The notes beneath the pieces were generated by a model. It had not been told where the DNA came from. It did not search any database and saw only the letters and a program-made list of their open reading frames with translations. This document shows positions 44,700 to 52,960 of a DNA stretch of 64,000 bases, one piece after another (the stretch's first letter is position 1; every line of letters begins with the position of its first letter). The stretch comes from Pedobacter metabolipauper (GTDB lineage Bacteria > Bacteroidota > Bacteroidia > Sphingobacteriales > Sphingobacteriaceae). Location: assembly GCF_004362715.1 (NCBI RefSeq), contig NZ_SNYC01000003.1, forward strand, positions 1,117,601 through 1,181,600. The letters run 5' to 3'. A program made the translations under genes and the position numbers.

Positions 44700-45943
44700 T
44701 TGTTGATTACGATTTCTTTGGTATGCAGATAATTGCTCATATCGGAAGTGATTACGGTTTCTCCTGCCTTAATTCCGCTCAGGATCTCAATGTAATCGAA
44801 ATTGCTGAGCCCTGTTTTTACTGTTCTACGCTCTGCTTTATCTCCTTTAATTACAAATACTTCCTGCAGGTTAGATCCTTTAAATGCCGGGCCATTCTCA
44901 ATCCGCACAACCTGGTTACGGGTTTCGGTAATCAGGAATACATCCACTTTCATATTTGGCCGGAGCAGCTTATTGTTCTTTTCGTCCAGTTTGATGTCAA
45001 ATGAAACAATGGCATTGTTAACTGAAGGAGATACATTGACTATAGACCCTCTCAGCTGGCTGTCATTGATCTTGATGATGGCGACCATATTGTTATGGAT
45101 TTGATCCAGAAAGTTATCTGAGATGCTTCCTGCGAGCTTATAACTACTCAGATCTGCTATTCTGGCCAGTGATTCTCCTTCCTTGATGCTGGCCCCAATG
45201 TTTTTATTTACCCAGGTTACTACACCATCGCGGGTAGCTACGATATTGGCAAGATCCAGCTTCCGCGTTAAAGCAGCCTGCTCATTTCTCTGGATGGCCA
45301 AAGCGATCTCTGCTTCGCGGATCTCAATCTTCATTGTCTGCTGTTTATTTTTGATCTCATTCTCCAGCTGCTGTTTTTCAAGTTCGGCAACCTTCAGGTT
45401 CAGTTCTGCCTGGTCAATTTCTTCTTTGGTACCACCACCGGCCTTAAATAATCTTTTTGCACTCGAAACGGCATCTTTCAGATTACTGATGCGAAGTTGT
45501 TTGATGTTGTTGTTGGAATTGATGTCATAGAATGTTTTCGTAAGATCCAGTTTCAGTTTGCGGATCTCATTTTCTTTAGATTCGATCTGGAACTTCAGTT
45601 TATCGACATCGGTTTGGGCAGCTGATTTATCTAAAGTGAGTATAGATTGTCCGGCCTTTACTTTTGTACCGGCATCCATAATTACATTTCTCAATGCTGC
45701 GTTAATGGGACTCGTTAATATTTCTTCAAATTCAGGAAGTACCTCTCCGGTTGCATTGATCGTATTTTCAATATTTCCAACCGCTGCTTTTGCCGTTACA
45801 AATTCTGCTGGATCTATAGCAGGTTTAAAAAAACTGCGCAGGATCAGAACACTGCTGATGATCAGTACCAGAACAATAAATACCAGTATGATCGTTTTCT
45901 TTCTTTTTTTGGCTGAAACCTCTTCTTCAATTATGATGTCCAT
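44696..45943 (-). CDS. Periplasmic adaptor (HlyD/MacA type), first gene of the efflux operon
   Basis: A 415-residue membrane-fusion protein. A short cytoplasmic N-terminus, one helix at about 17-36 (TIILVFIVLVLIISSVLIL), a lipoyl-like half (INATGEVLPEFEEILTSPINAALRNVIMDAGTKVKAGQSI), a long coiled coil at about 110-215, the second lipoyl half, beta-barrel and membrane-proximal domain. This is the link between the ABC permeases and the TolC-like protein. The gene is first of seven on the minus strand, 26 bases behind a sigma-54 promoter. Confidence 0.94.
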   Translation of the reverse strand: MDIIIEEEVSAKKRKKTIILVFIVLVLIISSVLILRSFFKPAIDPAEFVTAKAAVGNIENTINATGEVLPEFEEILTSPINAALRNVIMDAGTKVKAGQSILTLDKSAAQTDVDKLKFQIESKENEIRKLKLDLTKTFYDINSNNNIKQLRISNLKDAVSSAKRLFKAGGGTKEEIDQAELNLKVAELEKQQLENEIKNKQQTMKIEIREAEIALAIQRNEQAALTRKLDLANIVATRDGVVTWVNKNIGASIKEGESLARIADLSSYKLAGSISDNFLDQIHNNMVAIIKINDSQLRGSIVNVSPSVNNAIVSFDIKLDEKNNKLLRPNMKVDVFLITETRNQVVRIENGPAFKGSNLQEVFVIKGDKAERRTVKTGLSNFDYIEILSGIKAGETVITSDMSNYLHTKEIVINK

Positions 45944-45968
45944 TATATCCTTTATTTGGACAAGGCTT

Positions 45969-45985
45969 TACAAGACGAATGCCAA
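45969..45985 (-). promoter_or_regulatory. Sigma-54 promoter of the efflux operon
   Basis: Read on the minus strand it is TTGGCATTCGTCTTGTA. This matches the -24/-12 consensus YTGGCACGNNNNTTGCW in the GG and TTG cores and in spacing. Transcription should begin about 12 bases after the TTG, some 15 bases before the adaptor ATG. The operon ends with a sigma-54 activator, which makes the pairing convincing. A 17-bp inverted repeat (46006-46022) sits upstream as a possible activator site. Confidence 0.75.
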
Positions 45986-46005
45986 CATCAAATATCTGAA
46001 TATCA

Positions 46006-46022
46006 AATATTTATAAAATATT
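46006..46022. promoter_or_regulatory. Inverted repeat upstream of the sigma-54 promoter, possible activator site
   Basis: AATATTT and AAATATT surround ATA. The repeat is 21 bases upstream of the -24 element; typical enhancer sites lie further away, and the repeat is AT-only, so this is weak. Confidence 0.3.
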
Positions 46023-46030
46023 AAATTTAT

Positions 46031-46070
46031 AAAAATGCCCGATATCGAACATTTGGTTTGGTATCGGGCA
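46031..46070 (-). terminator. Intrinsic terminator of the methyltransferase gene
   Basis: TGCCCGATA at 46036-46044 pairs with TATCGGGCA at 46062-46070 in a 9-bp stem. On the minus strand it is followed by a U run (A tract at 46031-46035). It separates the methyltransferase from the efflux operon. Confidence 0.85.
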
Positions 46071-46076
46071 ATTGGA

Positions 46077-46976
46077 TTACAAATAGGGATTTGAAGGAAT
46101 GAGGAGCAGGCGGTAGTTATTGTCTTTAAGGGCGCGTTGTGTATTTTCATCAGGCATCTGTTTAAAGATAATGGCAGAAAGCACCTGTCCGGGTATAATC
46201 TTTAAACTGACCAGAAGATCCAGGAGCTTCTTTTTTAGCCGGAGGATTCGAAACTTCCCTACTGCCGGGTCTGCCACTATATTTTCAAAATCTTTATTGT
46301 AAAAATTCGGGTTTATGCGCTTGAAAGCTACCATAGGCAGGTTAAGGCCTGCAGCAAATTTCTCAAACTCCCGTTCTGATACTTTATATACAAAGTTACC
46401 TACAGGTTCATAAGAAAACCTGTTCTTCCAGACTTTCTCTAAAAGCTTTGATTTTTTAGATAATAGATTAGTCAAAAACAACAAGGCCGGCATTTTAGAA
46501 ACCGGATCCTGGGGTTCAATGATCACGATGCCTTGTTTGGCAACGCGGATCATTTCATACAATGCAGCGTATGGCCTTGGGAAATGGTGGTAAGATTCTT
46601 TACACAGTACATAATCAAAACTCTGATCATCAAAAGAAAGCTGCTCTGCATTTTCTGCAGCATATTTTGTGATGATCTGCTGTGCCAGAGCGACCTTTAG
46701 GAAGTCGCCGTTCAAATCTGTTGCCAGTACCTCCGCCCCTGCAGATGCCAGGTATTGTGCATCGAATCCATACGCATCACCTATGGTTAGCCAGGATGGT
46801 TTAGAACGATCCATTAACGGATCTATGCAGGTATAGAATAGTTGCTGAAGCCAACTGGCGATTGTGTTCTTGCCGGCTGATCTTTTCAGATCATAATAGT
46901 TTTCTTTATCTGTATCTGTTGGAAAATGATGGTTATACCATTCGCCATGACGGCCATAACTTTTTTGGTGGAACAT
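46077..46976 (-). CDS. SAM-dependent methyltransferase
   Basis: A 299-residue class I methyltransferase. The central region matches Methyltransf_11/25: LTIGDAYGFDAQYLASAG for the SAM-binding glycine/acid loop, VLATDLNGDFLKVA for motif II, and FDYVLCKESYHHFPRP for motif IV. There is a long C-terminal extension of about 110 residues. The substrate could be a lipid, quinone or sugar; nothing nearby decides this. Confidence 0.85.
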   Translation of the reverse strand: MFHQKSYGRHGEWYNHHFPTDTDKENYYDLKRSAGKNTIASWLQQLFYTCIDPLMDRSKPSWLTIGDAYGFDAQYLASAGAEVLATDLNGDFLKVALAQQIITKYAAENAEQLSFDDQSFDYVLCKESYHHFPRPYAALYEMIRVAKQGIVIIEPQDPVSKMPALLFLTNLLSKKSKLLEKVWKNRFSYEPVGNFVYKVSEREFEKFAAGLNLPMVAFKRINPNFYNKDFENIVADPAVGKFRILRLKKKLLDLLVSLKIIPGQVLSAIIFKQMPDENTQRALKDNNYRLLLIPSNPYL

Positions 46977-47127
46977 ATGATCTGTTTGGTATGTACATTA
47001 CGGATGCTGCTTAAAAAACGCTTGGTAGAAAAAAACTTACTTTTGTTTTCGTTTTTACCCAACGTTTAACATCTGGCCTGCGTAATGGTAGTAGTTATAT
47101 TTATGAGCACTTTACTGAATTATTTGA

Positions 47128-47712
47128 ATGAACCTCTTTGTTAAGCAAAGTTCCAGGCTGATTAAGGGCTGCAAAGCCAATGACAGAAGTGCCCAGGAAG
47201 GCTTATATAAGCAGTTCTATGCCGAAATGTTAAGGATATGCTATCGCTATTTAAAAACTGACGATCTTGCATCTGAAGCACTAAATACAGGGTTTTTAAA
47301 GGTTTTTAGCCACATTAATGAATTTGATGAAGTTAAGGGTGAGCTGGGTGCCTGGATCCGTACCATTATGATCCGGACGTGTATTGACCTTTCCCGGAAG
47401 GAATTAAAATTCAGCAGCATCAGCAATTATACCGATGATTTGGAATCTGTCTTTGTAGAACCGACCATACTCAGTAAGCTTTATGCAGAAGACTTGTTGA
47501 AAAGTATCCGCAAACTACCTGAAGCCTCAAAATTGGTCTTTAACCTTTCTGTGCTGGATGGTTATTCCCACAGGGAAATTGCCGGACAGCTAAACATTAG
47601 CGAAAGTACTTCCAGGTGGCATTTGTCTGAAGCTAAAAAACTGTTAAGGGCAATGCTTACCCGCTCCACAAATAAAATGTATCCTCCAACTGATAATAAT
47701 AAGGCCACATGA
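47128..47712 (+). CDS. ECF sigma factor
   Basis: A 194-residue ECF sigma factor. Region 2: GCKANDRSAQEGLYKQFYAEMLRICYRYLKTDDLASEALNTGFLKVFSHI; region 4: KLPEASKLVFNLSVLDGYSHREIAGQLNISESTSRWHLSEAKKLL. It ends four bases into the next gene (47709-47712), which encodes a dual-membrane anti-sigma-like protein, so the two are translated together. Target promoters unknown. Confidence 0.94.
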   Translation: MNLFVKQSSRLIKGCKANDRSAQEGLYKQFYAEMLRICYRYLKTDDLASEALNTGFLKVFSHINEFDEVKGELGAWIRTIMIRTCIDLSRKELKFSSISNYTDDLESVFVEPTILSKLYAEDLLKSIRKLPEASKLVFNLSVLDGYSHREIAGQLNISESTSRWHLSEAKKLLRAMLTRSTNKMYPPTDNNKAT

Positions 47713-49373
47713 GAAATTCAGCTTGGTATTCTAAATTATGGCATAAAAAGCTTGGTGAAATTCCTTTAAAGGAGGATGCTGCTGCTGCATGGCAAAATAT
47801 GAACAGTTTACTCGATCAGCAGCTGCCGGTTAACAGCACGCCTTCTTCTGCCACCTCAGCCGGGCATACCGCTGCCGGGCATGCTGCGAAATCAATTGCT
47901 GCAAAGATAGCCGGGTATTTGGGTTATATACTTCCTGCTGCAGCAATCATCAGCACTACCGTTTATTTCTTCTCTCTGGGTTCGGATCAGTCCAAATCTA
48001 TTGATCCTGTAAAGGATCAGAAAGTAAGAGCAGCCACTAAGTTTACAGATACTGCAGTTTCCAATGATCCTGGGCTTGATTCTCTTGAGTCTGCTACAGA
48101 TACTTCGTTTAACAACGCTGGTATTCCTGAATTTGCTGGTGCAGATGCAAATTTAGATCTTACTGGTGCTGTCCGCAAGACTGCCGGGTCTAAGCCGCTT
48201 GGTGTAAATCAAACCCAGGTGTCTGCATCGCCCCTGGCTTCTTCAAATTCTTCAGGTGTTCCTGCCATTCAAAACGGAAATGCATCATCTGGCAAACCCC
48301 GTACAAGTTCTCCTTTAACGCCATTTCAGAACACAAGGGCATCATCTGGTAAAACCGATACAAAATCTGCTTCCGTATATCAAAGGAAAACGGTATATGC
48401 TGCCCGATCCCATAAAAACACCCCTTTAATTGAAGATCAGAACAAAACCGCTGGATCCGGTCAAACCCGGGGAAACCCACATGTATCCACTAATCAGGGT
48501 TGGAATTTTAGCAGTAATGGGATCCTGCAGCCTGTAGTGCACAACGGTTCAGGTATTGTCCAATCAGCAGGATACACCCGGCCGGAGCACAAACTGACGT
48601 TAAATGGCAGTGGGTCCGCTGTAAGACCAAACATTCCTGGAATGAAGAAACCCGGGGATTCCAGGTTTGAAAAATTGAAGGTCAGGAACGAGGTTAAAGC
48701 AGCAAAAAGATTGAGACAAGAACAACTCCGTGCAGATAAGTATGCCGCTAAAATTAAAGCGGCTAAGGTAAAGATCATTAAAGAAAAACCTGTTAAGGAA
48801 ACTAAGCTTACTGCATATAGTTACAGTTTGGAAGCTGGTATAAACGCCTCAAAACAAAACACCTTTTATTTTGGTGCATTTGGCAGTTATGTGCTCACAC
48901 CCAAGTGGTCTGTTGGGGCTGGCCTGCGCTTAAATACCCCAAGATCCTTTTCCAATGATTACCTAGACTCTATCGCCACCCAGCTGGATTCGTTTTATTC
49001 AGTAACCGTAAAAGATCAGAGAAGTGTGCTGGTCATGGATATTCCGGTATTCCTGTCTTACAAACTTACCGACAAGCTCAGCATTAAAGGCGGGCCTGTA
49101 ATAAGTTTTCCTTTAAAGCAATCAAACATTAAAGCAACTTACATCAGGAATCAAACTGACTCTTTAGTGAATATAATTAACCCTATACTTAAAAACACAA
49201 AGATGAATGGCTTGAATATTGGATTTAGCGGTGGTTTTAATATGCAATTGAAACGGTTTGGGATCGACGCTAAATATTTATTGATGAGTCCTTATAAATT
49301 TAACAATGATCTTGGATCATTTAGAAACACCTACCAGACCTTTCAGCTGGGGATTACTTATCGTTTAAAATAA
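47709..49373 (+). CDS. Dual membrane-spanning anti-sigma-like protein (cytoplasmic head, inner-membrane helix, linker, outer-membrane barrel)
   Basis: A 554-residue protein with an unusual trans-envelope layout. Residues 1-65 are a cytoplasmic head (with EDAAAAWQNMNSLLDQ resembling the W-containing segment of Bacteroidota anti-sigma factors), 66-90 one inner-membrane helix (YLGYILPAAAIISTTVYFF), 91-368 a long Ser/Gly/Asn/Pro-rich linker with a lysine-rich coiled region at about 318-365, and 369-554 a beta-barrel (YSLEAGINASKQNTFYFGAFGSYVL to FQLGITYRLK). No cleavable signal peptide. This is the architecture of dual membrane-spanning anti-sigma factors described in Bacteroides. It overlaps the sigma gene by four bases. 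Barrel insertion while attached to the inner membrane is a prediction. Confidence 0.82.
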   Translation: MRNSAWYSKLWHKKLGEIPLKEDAAAAWQNMNSLLDQQLPVNSTPSSATSAGHTAAGHAAKSIAAKIAGYLGYILPAAAIISTTVYFFSLGSDQSKSIDPVKDQKVRAATKFTDTAVSNDPGLDSLESATDTSFNNAGIPEFAGADANLDLTGAVRKTAGSKPLGVNQTQVSASPLASSNSSGVPAIQNGNASSGKPRTSSPLTPFQNTRASSGKTDTKSASVYQRKTVYAARSHKNTPLIEDQNKTAGSGQTRGNPHVSTNQGWNFSSNGILQPVVHNGSGIVQSAGYTRPEHKLTLNGSGSAVRPNIPGMKKPGDSRFEKLKVRNEVKAAKRLRQEQLRADKYAAKIKAAKVKIIKEKPVKETKLTAYSYSLEAGINASKQNTFYFGAFGSYVLTPKWSVGAGLRLNTPRSFSNDYLDSIATQLDSFYSVTVKDQRSVLVMDIPVFLSYKLTDKLSIKGGPVISFPLKQSNIKATYIRNQTDSLVNIINPILKNTKMNGLNIGFSGGFNMQLKRFGIDAKYLLMSPYKFNNDLGSFRNTYQTFQLGITYRLK

Positions 49374-49390
49374 CCCATAACTTTCTCAAC

Positions 49391-49636
49391 ATGAACAACA
49401 AACTCAAACCGGTAATTTTTTATACCATCGGCAGCATGATTGGTTTACTCGCTCTATTTTCCTATATTTCTTTTTTTCAGTCTGTGGACTTAAAAAAAGC
49501 CGGGGATATTTTTTTCAAGGTTGGCTATGTTATTGGCTACCTTTCCATTCCTCTTCTTTTAACTGCCTTAACCATTTTCTTGTTCATAAAAGCAAAAAAT
49601 GCAGGCAGGATTAAAAAGAATACCCGGTATTTTTAA
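49391..49636 (+). CDS. Small two-helix membrane protein
   Basis: An 81-residue protein with two hydrophobic helices (about 9-30 FYTIGSMIGLLALFSYISFF and about 46-70 GYVIGYLSIPLLLTALTIFLFIKAK) and a basic tail. It starts 17 bases after the anti-sigma gene and may belong to the same operon. No family known. It overlaps the convergent esterase gene end by four bases. Confidence 0.6.
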   Translation: MNNKLKPVIFYTIGSMIGLLALFSYISFFQSVDLKKAGDIFFKVGYVIGYLSIPLLLTALTIFLFIKAKNAGRIKKNTRYF

Positions 49637-50190
49637 CCGATCAACTGCTTTAGTACCGGCCAAACTTTAGTAGCCACAATGCGATATCCGGCTGCTGTTG
49701 GATGCAGACCATCGTTTAAATTGAGGTGTTTAACTCCGAGTACGCCATCCAGAAGAAACGGCACCAGTGCCATATCGTTATCGCTGGCCAGTGTACGGAA
49801 TATGTTCCGGAAGGAAGCAGCCAGTGTACCCGGAATCCATGCGGGGATCTCCATTCCCAGAAGCAGCATTTTAGCTGCCGGATACCTGTTTTTCACTTTA
49901 CTGATAATAGCCTGTAAGTTTTTATGGGTTGTAGCCGGTGAAATGCCCCGCAGGATGTCATTTGCTCCCAGTTCCAGCACAAACACATCTACAGGTTCAT
50001 AAAGCAGCACATCTACCCTTTGCAGTCCGCCTGCTGAGGTGTCTCCGCTAATGCCTGCATTGGTGATCTTATATTCCAGTTTTAAAGCGTTGATATTTTC
50101 CTGTAATAACGCTGGCAGGGACTCTAAAGAAACATTTGCCAATCCGTAACCAGCCGTTAAGCTATCTCCTAAAAAAAGTATGCGTTTCAT
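49633..50190 (-). CDS. GDSL-type esterase/lysophospholipase (TesA-like arylesterase)
   Basis: A 185-residue SGNH hydrolase with catalytic serine in LGDSLTAGYGL (block I), GISGDTSAGGLQR (block II), ELGANDILRGI (block III) and DGLHPTAAGYRIVA with the catalytic Asp and His (block V). This is the TesA/lysophospholipase type, hydrolysing thioesters or esters of acyl chains. No signal peptide is obvious, so it may be cytoplasmic, unlike E. coli TesA. Confidence 0.92.
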   Translation of the reverse strand: MKRILFLGDSLTAGYGLANVSLESLPALLQENINALKLEYKITNAGISGDTSAGGLQRVDVLLYEPVDVFVLELGANDILRGISPATTHKNLQAIISKVKNRYPAAKMLLLGMEIPAWIPGTLAASFRNIFRTLASDNDMALVPFLLDGVLGVKHLNLNDGLHPTAAGYRIVATKVWPVLKQLIG

Positions 50191-50270
50191 TTTGTAATAA
50201 ACTGAGTTTTGGCCATTATGTTTTAAAAGTTAACAGATACGATTCATTTTAATTCTTATATTGTACCTGT

Positions 50271-51161
50271 ATGACATGGAACCGTTTTAACTTTCTGATC
50301 CTTTTGCTGCTGTATACCTCCTTTCAGCTGAATGCACAGGAACAAACACTCTTTAATGCAGCTGATCTAAAGCTGATCTCTGCTGATTTCAGTTTTACCG
50401 AAGGCCCTTCTGCGGATAAATATGGAAACGTATTTTTTACCGATCAGCCGAACGATAAGATCTGGAAATTTGACACCGATGGAAAGCTCAGTATATTCCT
50501 GGAAAAGTCTGGCAGGTCTAACGGCACTTATTTTGACAGGAAAGGCAATCTGATTGCCTGTGCAGATGAAAAAGGAGAATTCTGGTCCATTACACCTAAG
50601 GGTACAGTAACTGTTTTTAAAGCTTCTTACCTTGGAAAACAGCTGAACGGCCCGAACGACCTGTGGATAGATGCTAAGGGCGGGATCTATTTTACTGATC
50701 CCTATTATCAGCGTCCCTACTGGACAAGGACTGCACCTGATCAGCCTGCTGAAAACTTATATTATATGGCTAAAGGAAGCCAGGTTATCACTTTGGCTGC
50801 AGATAGTTTAAAAGGCCCAAATGGTATTGTCGGTACCCCGGATGGTAAATATTTATATGTTGCGGATGCTAAAGACAACAAAACGTACAGATATAATATC
50901 GGAAAAGACGGCAAACTAAGCGGAAGGCAGCTTTTCATTAAACGTGCCTCAGATGGGATGACACTCGATGAACGTGGAAATATCTATTTAACCGGCAATG
51001 GTGTAGATATTTATGATCCACAGGGAAAAAAGGTTGCACACATCAATGCAGCTGGCGGCACTACCAATGTATGCTTTTCAGGAAAGAACAGCGATGTCTT
51101 ATTTATAACTGCGGGAAAATCAATTTACACCCTTCCGATGCTCGTTAAAGGTATGCCGTAA
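50271..51161 (+). CDS. SMP-30/gluconolactonase-family protein
   Basis: A 296-residue exported six-bladed propeller (signal peptide at 1-22, ending LNAQ). Features: FTEGPSADKYGNVFFTDQPNDKIWKFD, KQLNGPNDLWIDAKGGIYFTDPYY and KGPNGIVGTPDGKYLYVADAKDNKTYRY, with the metal-site glutamate, asparagine and aspartate of the family. It should hydrolyse a lactone such as gluconolactone. It is a single gene, convergent with the cupin gene. Confidence 0.92.
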   Translation: MTWNRFNFLILLLLYTSFQLNAQEQTLFNAADLKLISADFSFTEGPSADKYGNVFFTDQPNDKIWKFDTDGKLSIFLEKSGRSNGTYFDRKGNLIACADEKGEFWSITPKGTVTVFKASYLGKQLNGPNDLWIDAKGGIYFTDPYYQRPYWTRTAPDQPAENLYYMAKGSQVITLAADSLKGPNGIVGTPDGKYLYVADAKDNKTYRYNIGKDGKLSGRQLFIKRASDGMTLDERGNIYLTGNGVDIYDPQGKKVAHINAAGGTTNVCFSGKNSDVLFITAGKSIYTLPMLVKGMP

Positions 51162-51162
51162 T

Positions 51163-51837
51163 TTAGCGTTCAATATGCTGCAGAATCGCTTTACAAGGAA
51201 TGGCTGAGGTAACGATAACGGTATGTTTTTTATGCAATGGCACATTAAAATATTGACCTGGCACAAGATCATAGGTTTCTTCACCATCATTAATGTCCAC
51301 GGTACAAGTCCCTTCGAGGATAAAAAACTTTTCCCTTTCATTATCATGAACTTCTGGAAATGTGTTGTTCTTTACCCAAATCAGATAGGAGGTCATCCGG
51401 GCATTCTTATCGATCTCCCGTATAAATATGTTCTTATACGGTTTGTCCGGCGCAAGATCAGCGTTGTTTGCCCAAATTGCAAAATCTTCAGAACGGGAAT
51501 TTTCATTGATCTCAGGGACAGGATTAAGCATTTTTAATATAGTTGCCAAGCCTCCCTTACGGCTGGGTTCTTTTTCCCATTCTTCATTATATTTTTCTTC
51601 AACGGCATCAAGAAAATCGGTTATTGTGCGTATTGAATGCTGAACCCTTGGGTAAAGTGACTTACCTTTTGATTTTGAATACTCAAAAAGGGCATGGATA
51701 ATTGAACGGATCTCTTCCCGAAGACCTTCATGAACTGCCGCTATTTGTTCGATCGTGATGGCCTCATCACGGCTTAACTCACCTGATATGTATAGATTCA
51801 ACATTTCTGAAGAAACAAAATCATCCCAATTTTCCAT
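51163..51837 (-). CDS. ChrR-like cupin protein without an adjacent sigma factor
   Basis: A 224-residue protein from ATG at 51837; an upstream in-frame ATG at 51855 adds six residues. The C-terminal cupin (about 120-222) has the metal-binding pattern HDNEREKFFILEGTCTVDINDGEETYDLVPGQYFNVPLHKKHTVI, with two histidines and a glutamate. The N-terminal 110 residues are helical with SEMLNLYISGELSRDEAITIEQI, reminiscent of anti-sigma ASD-like domains of ChrR. In ChrR proteins a cupin senses singlet oxygen or other oxidants while the N-terminus holds an ECF sigma factor, but no sigma gene is adjacent here. Confidence 0.7.
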   Translation of the reverse strand: MENWDDFVSSEMLNLYISGELSRDEAITIEQIAAVHEGLREEIRSIIHALFEYSKSKGKSLYPRVQHSIRTITDFLDAVEEKYNEEWEKEPSRKGGLATILKMLNPVPEINENSRSEDFAIWANNADLAPDKPYKNIFIREIDKNARMTSYLIWVKNNTFPEVHDNEREKFFILEGTCTVDINDGEETYDLVPGQYFNVPLHKKHTVIVTSAIPCKAILQHIER

Positions 51838-52015
51838 TATATTAATGAATTTCAAACGTTAATTTTAGCATCACGAGCTATTTTTTGTAAAGTATTACAC
51901 TTTTATTTAAGAAATACCAGCTTATTGATCGCATTCAGACCACATTATGTGTTCTGTTTAAGTTTTTATAAAAATAGTTAATTTTATTCAGCTAACAAAA
52001 TTGATTTTTTTAAAA

Positions 52016-52615
52016 TTAATCTATGGCAAATAAAACTTTATTTATCCTAATTTTTTTCCTCAGCACCAGCGCACTGATTGCGGAAATTATACATCCAAGC
52101 GGAAATACCTTTATATAGGTGAACAGTACAACGAATGCTGGTTTTTTATACATTTCATTATTGATGGAGATCGCTTCGGCCCTGGCAGCTATTTCAGATG
52201 CTGTTGCTCCAGATGATTTCAATTGAGATAAAACTTTTGCCGCATATATTTCCATAAAATCAGGCATGAATATATAATACTCAACTAACCATACCGCAAC
52301 ATACATGGAAGAGGATAAGAGCGTAATATAAAAGCCTATTTTAAATGCTTTCTTAAACGTGATCTTTCCATTTTGATATTTGTCCCGGTAATTTTTAATC
52401 CCGATTGATACCATTGAAAAAGCCAGGAACAGCATTCCATAATTAAGAATTATGCTGTCCCGGGAATCCGGACGGGTATAACACTGGATTGTTGAATAGA
52501 GTAACATGGCAATTGCCATTAACCCGGCAATGAGCCCATAAGTTAGGATGATCTTTTTCACACGTTTAAATTTGGCTTGAATTGTTTTCAAAATTATAAA
52601 TTTTACAGGTCTCAA
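52016..52615 (-). CDS. DUF4199 membrane protein
   Basis: A 199-residue integral membrane protein with four helices (about 21-43, 57-76, 91-113 and 155-180), matching the DUF4199 pattern YRDKYQNGKITFKKAFKIGFYITLLSS and the polar loop with IFMPDFMEIYAAKVLSQLKSSGA. Function unknown. In Bacteroidota, DUF4199 genes often lie near glycosyltransferases, but not here. Confidence 0.82.
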   Translation of the reverse strand: MRPVKFIILKTIQAKFKRVKKIILTYGLIAGLMAIAMLLYSTIQCYTRPDSRDSIILNYGMLFLAFSMVSIGIKNYRDKYQNGKITFKKAFKIGFYITLLSSSMYVAVWLVEYYIFMPDFMEIYAAKVLSQLKSSGATASEIAARAEAISINNEMYKKPAFVVLFTYIKVFPLGCIISAISALVLRKKIRINKVLFAID

Positions 52616-52686
52616 TCAACTCATTTTGACAATAAGTAAAACTCTTTTATCATTCAGATGTTATAGAAGAAACTAATAAAAATATT

Positions 52687-52863
52687 ATGGGACTTTTAAA
52701 AACAGCATTAATAGGTGCCGCATTGTACGGAACTATTAAATATATCAATAAAAAGGACATTAACGGCAGATCAATTGCAGACGACATTAAGGAAAAAGCA
52801 CCGGAATGGCTGGAAAAGGCGAAAGAATATACACAGGAGATGAAACTTAAAAATTCCCTGTAA
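52687..52863 (+). CDS. Small YtxH-like protein
   Basis: A 58-residue frame with a hydrophobic start (MGLLKTALIGAALYGTIKYI) and a charged helix (DIKEKAPEWLEKAKEYTQEM). This is the layout of YtxH-type envelope stress proteins, though the match is by pattern only. It lies in the gap between a DUF4199 gene and ackA, followed by a hairpin at 52884-52922, which supports it as a real gene. Confidence 0.55.
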   Translation: MGLLKTALIGAALYGTIKYINKKDINGRSIADDIKEKAPEWLEKAKEYTQEMKLKNSL

Positions 52864-52883
52864 TATGCCTGATGCTTAATTTA

Positions 52884-52922
52884 TAAATACCTCATTCCAA
52901 AACGGTTAGAATAAGGTATTTA
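52884..52922. terminator. Hairpin between the small gene and ackA
   Basis: TAAATACCTCATTC and GAATAAGGTATTTA form a 14-bp stem with one mismatch and an 11-base loop. No long U run on either strand, so this may be a structural or bidirectional stop signal for convergent genes. Confidence 0.55.
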
Positions 52923-52960
52923 TGTACTAAAATGAATTCCTGAATTGCGCTCTCTATCTC

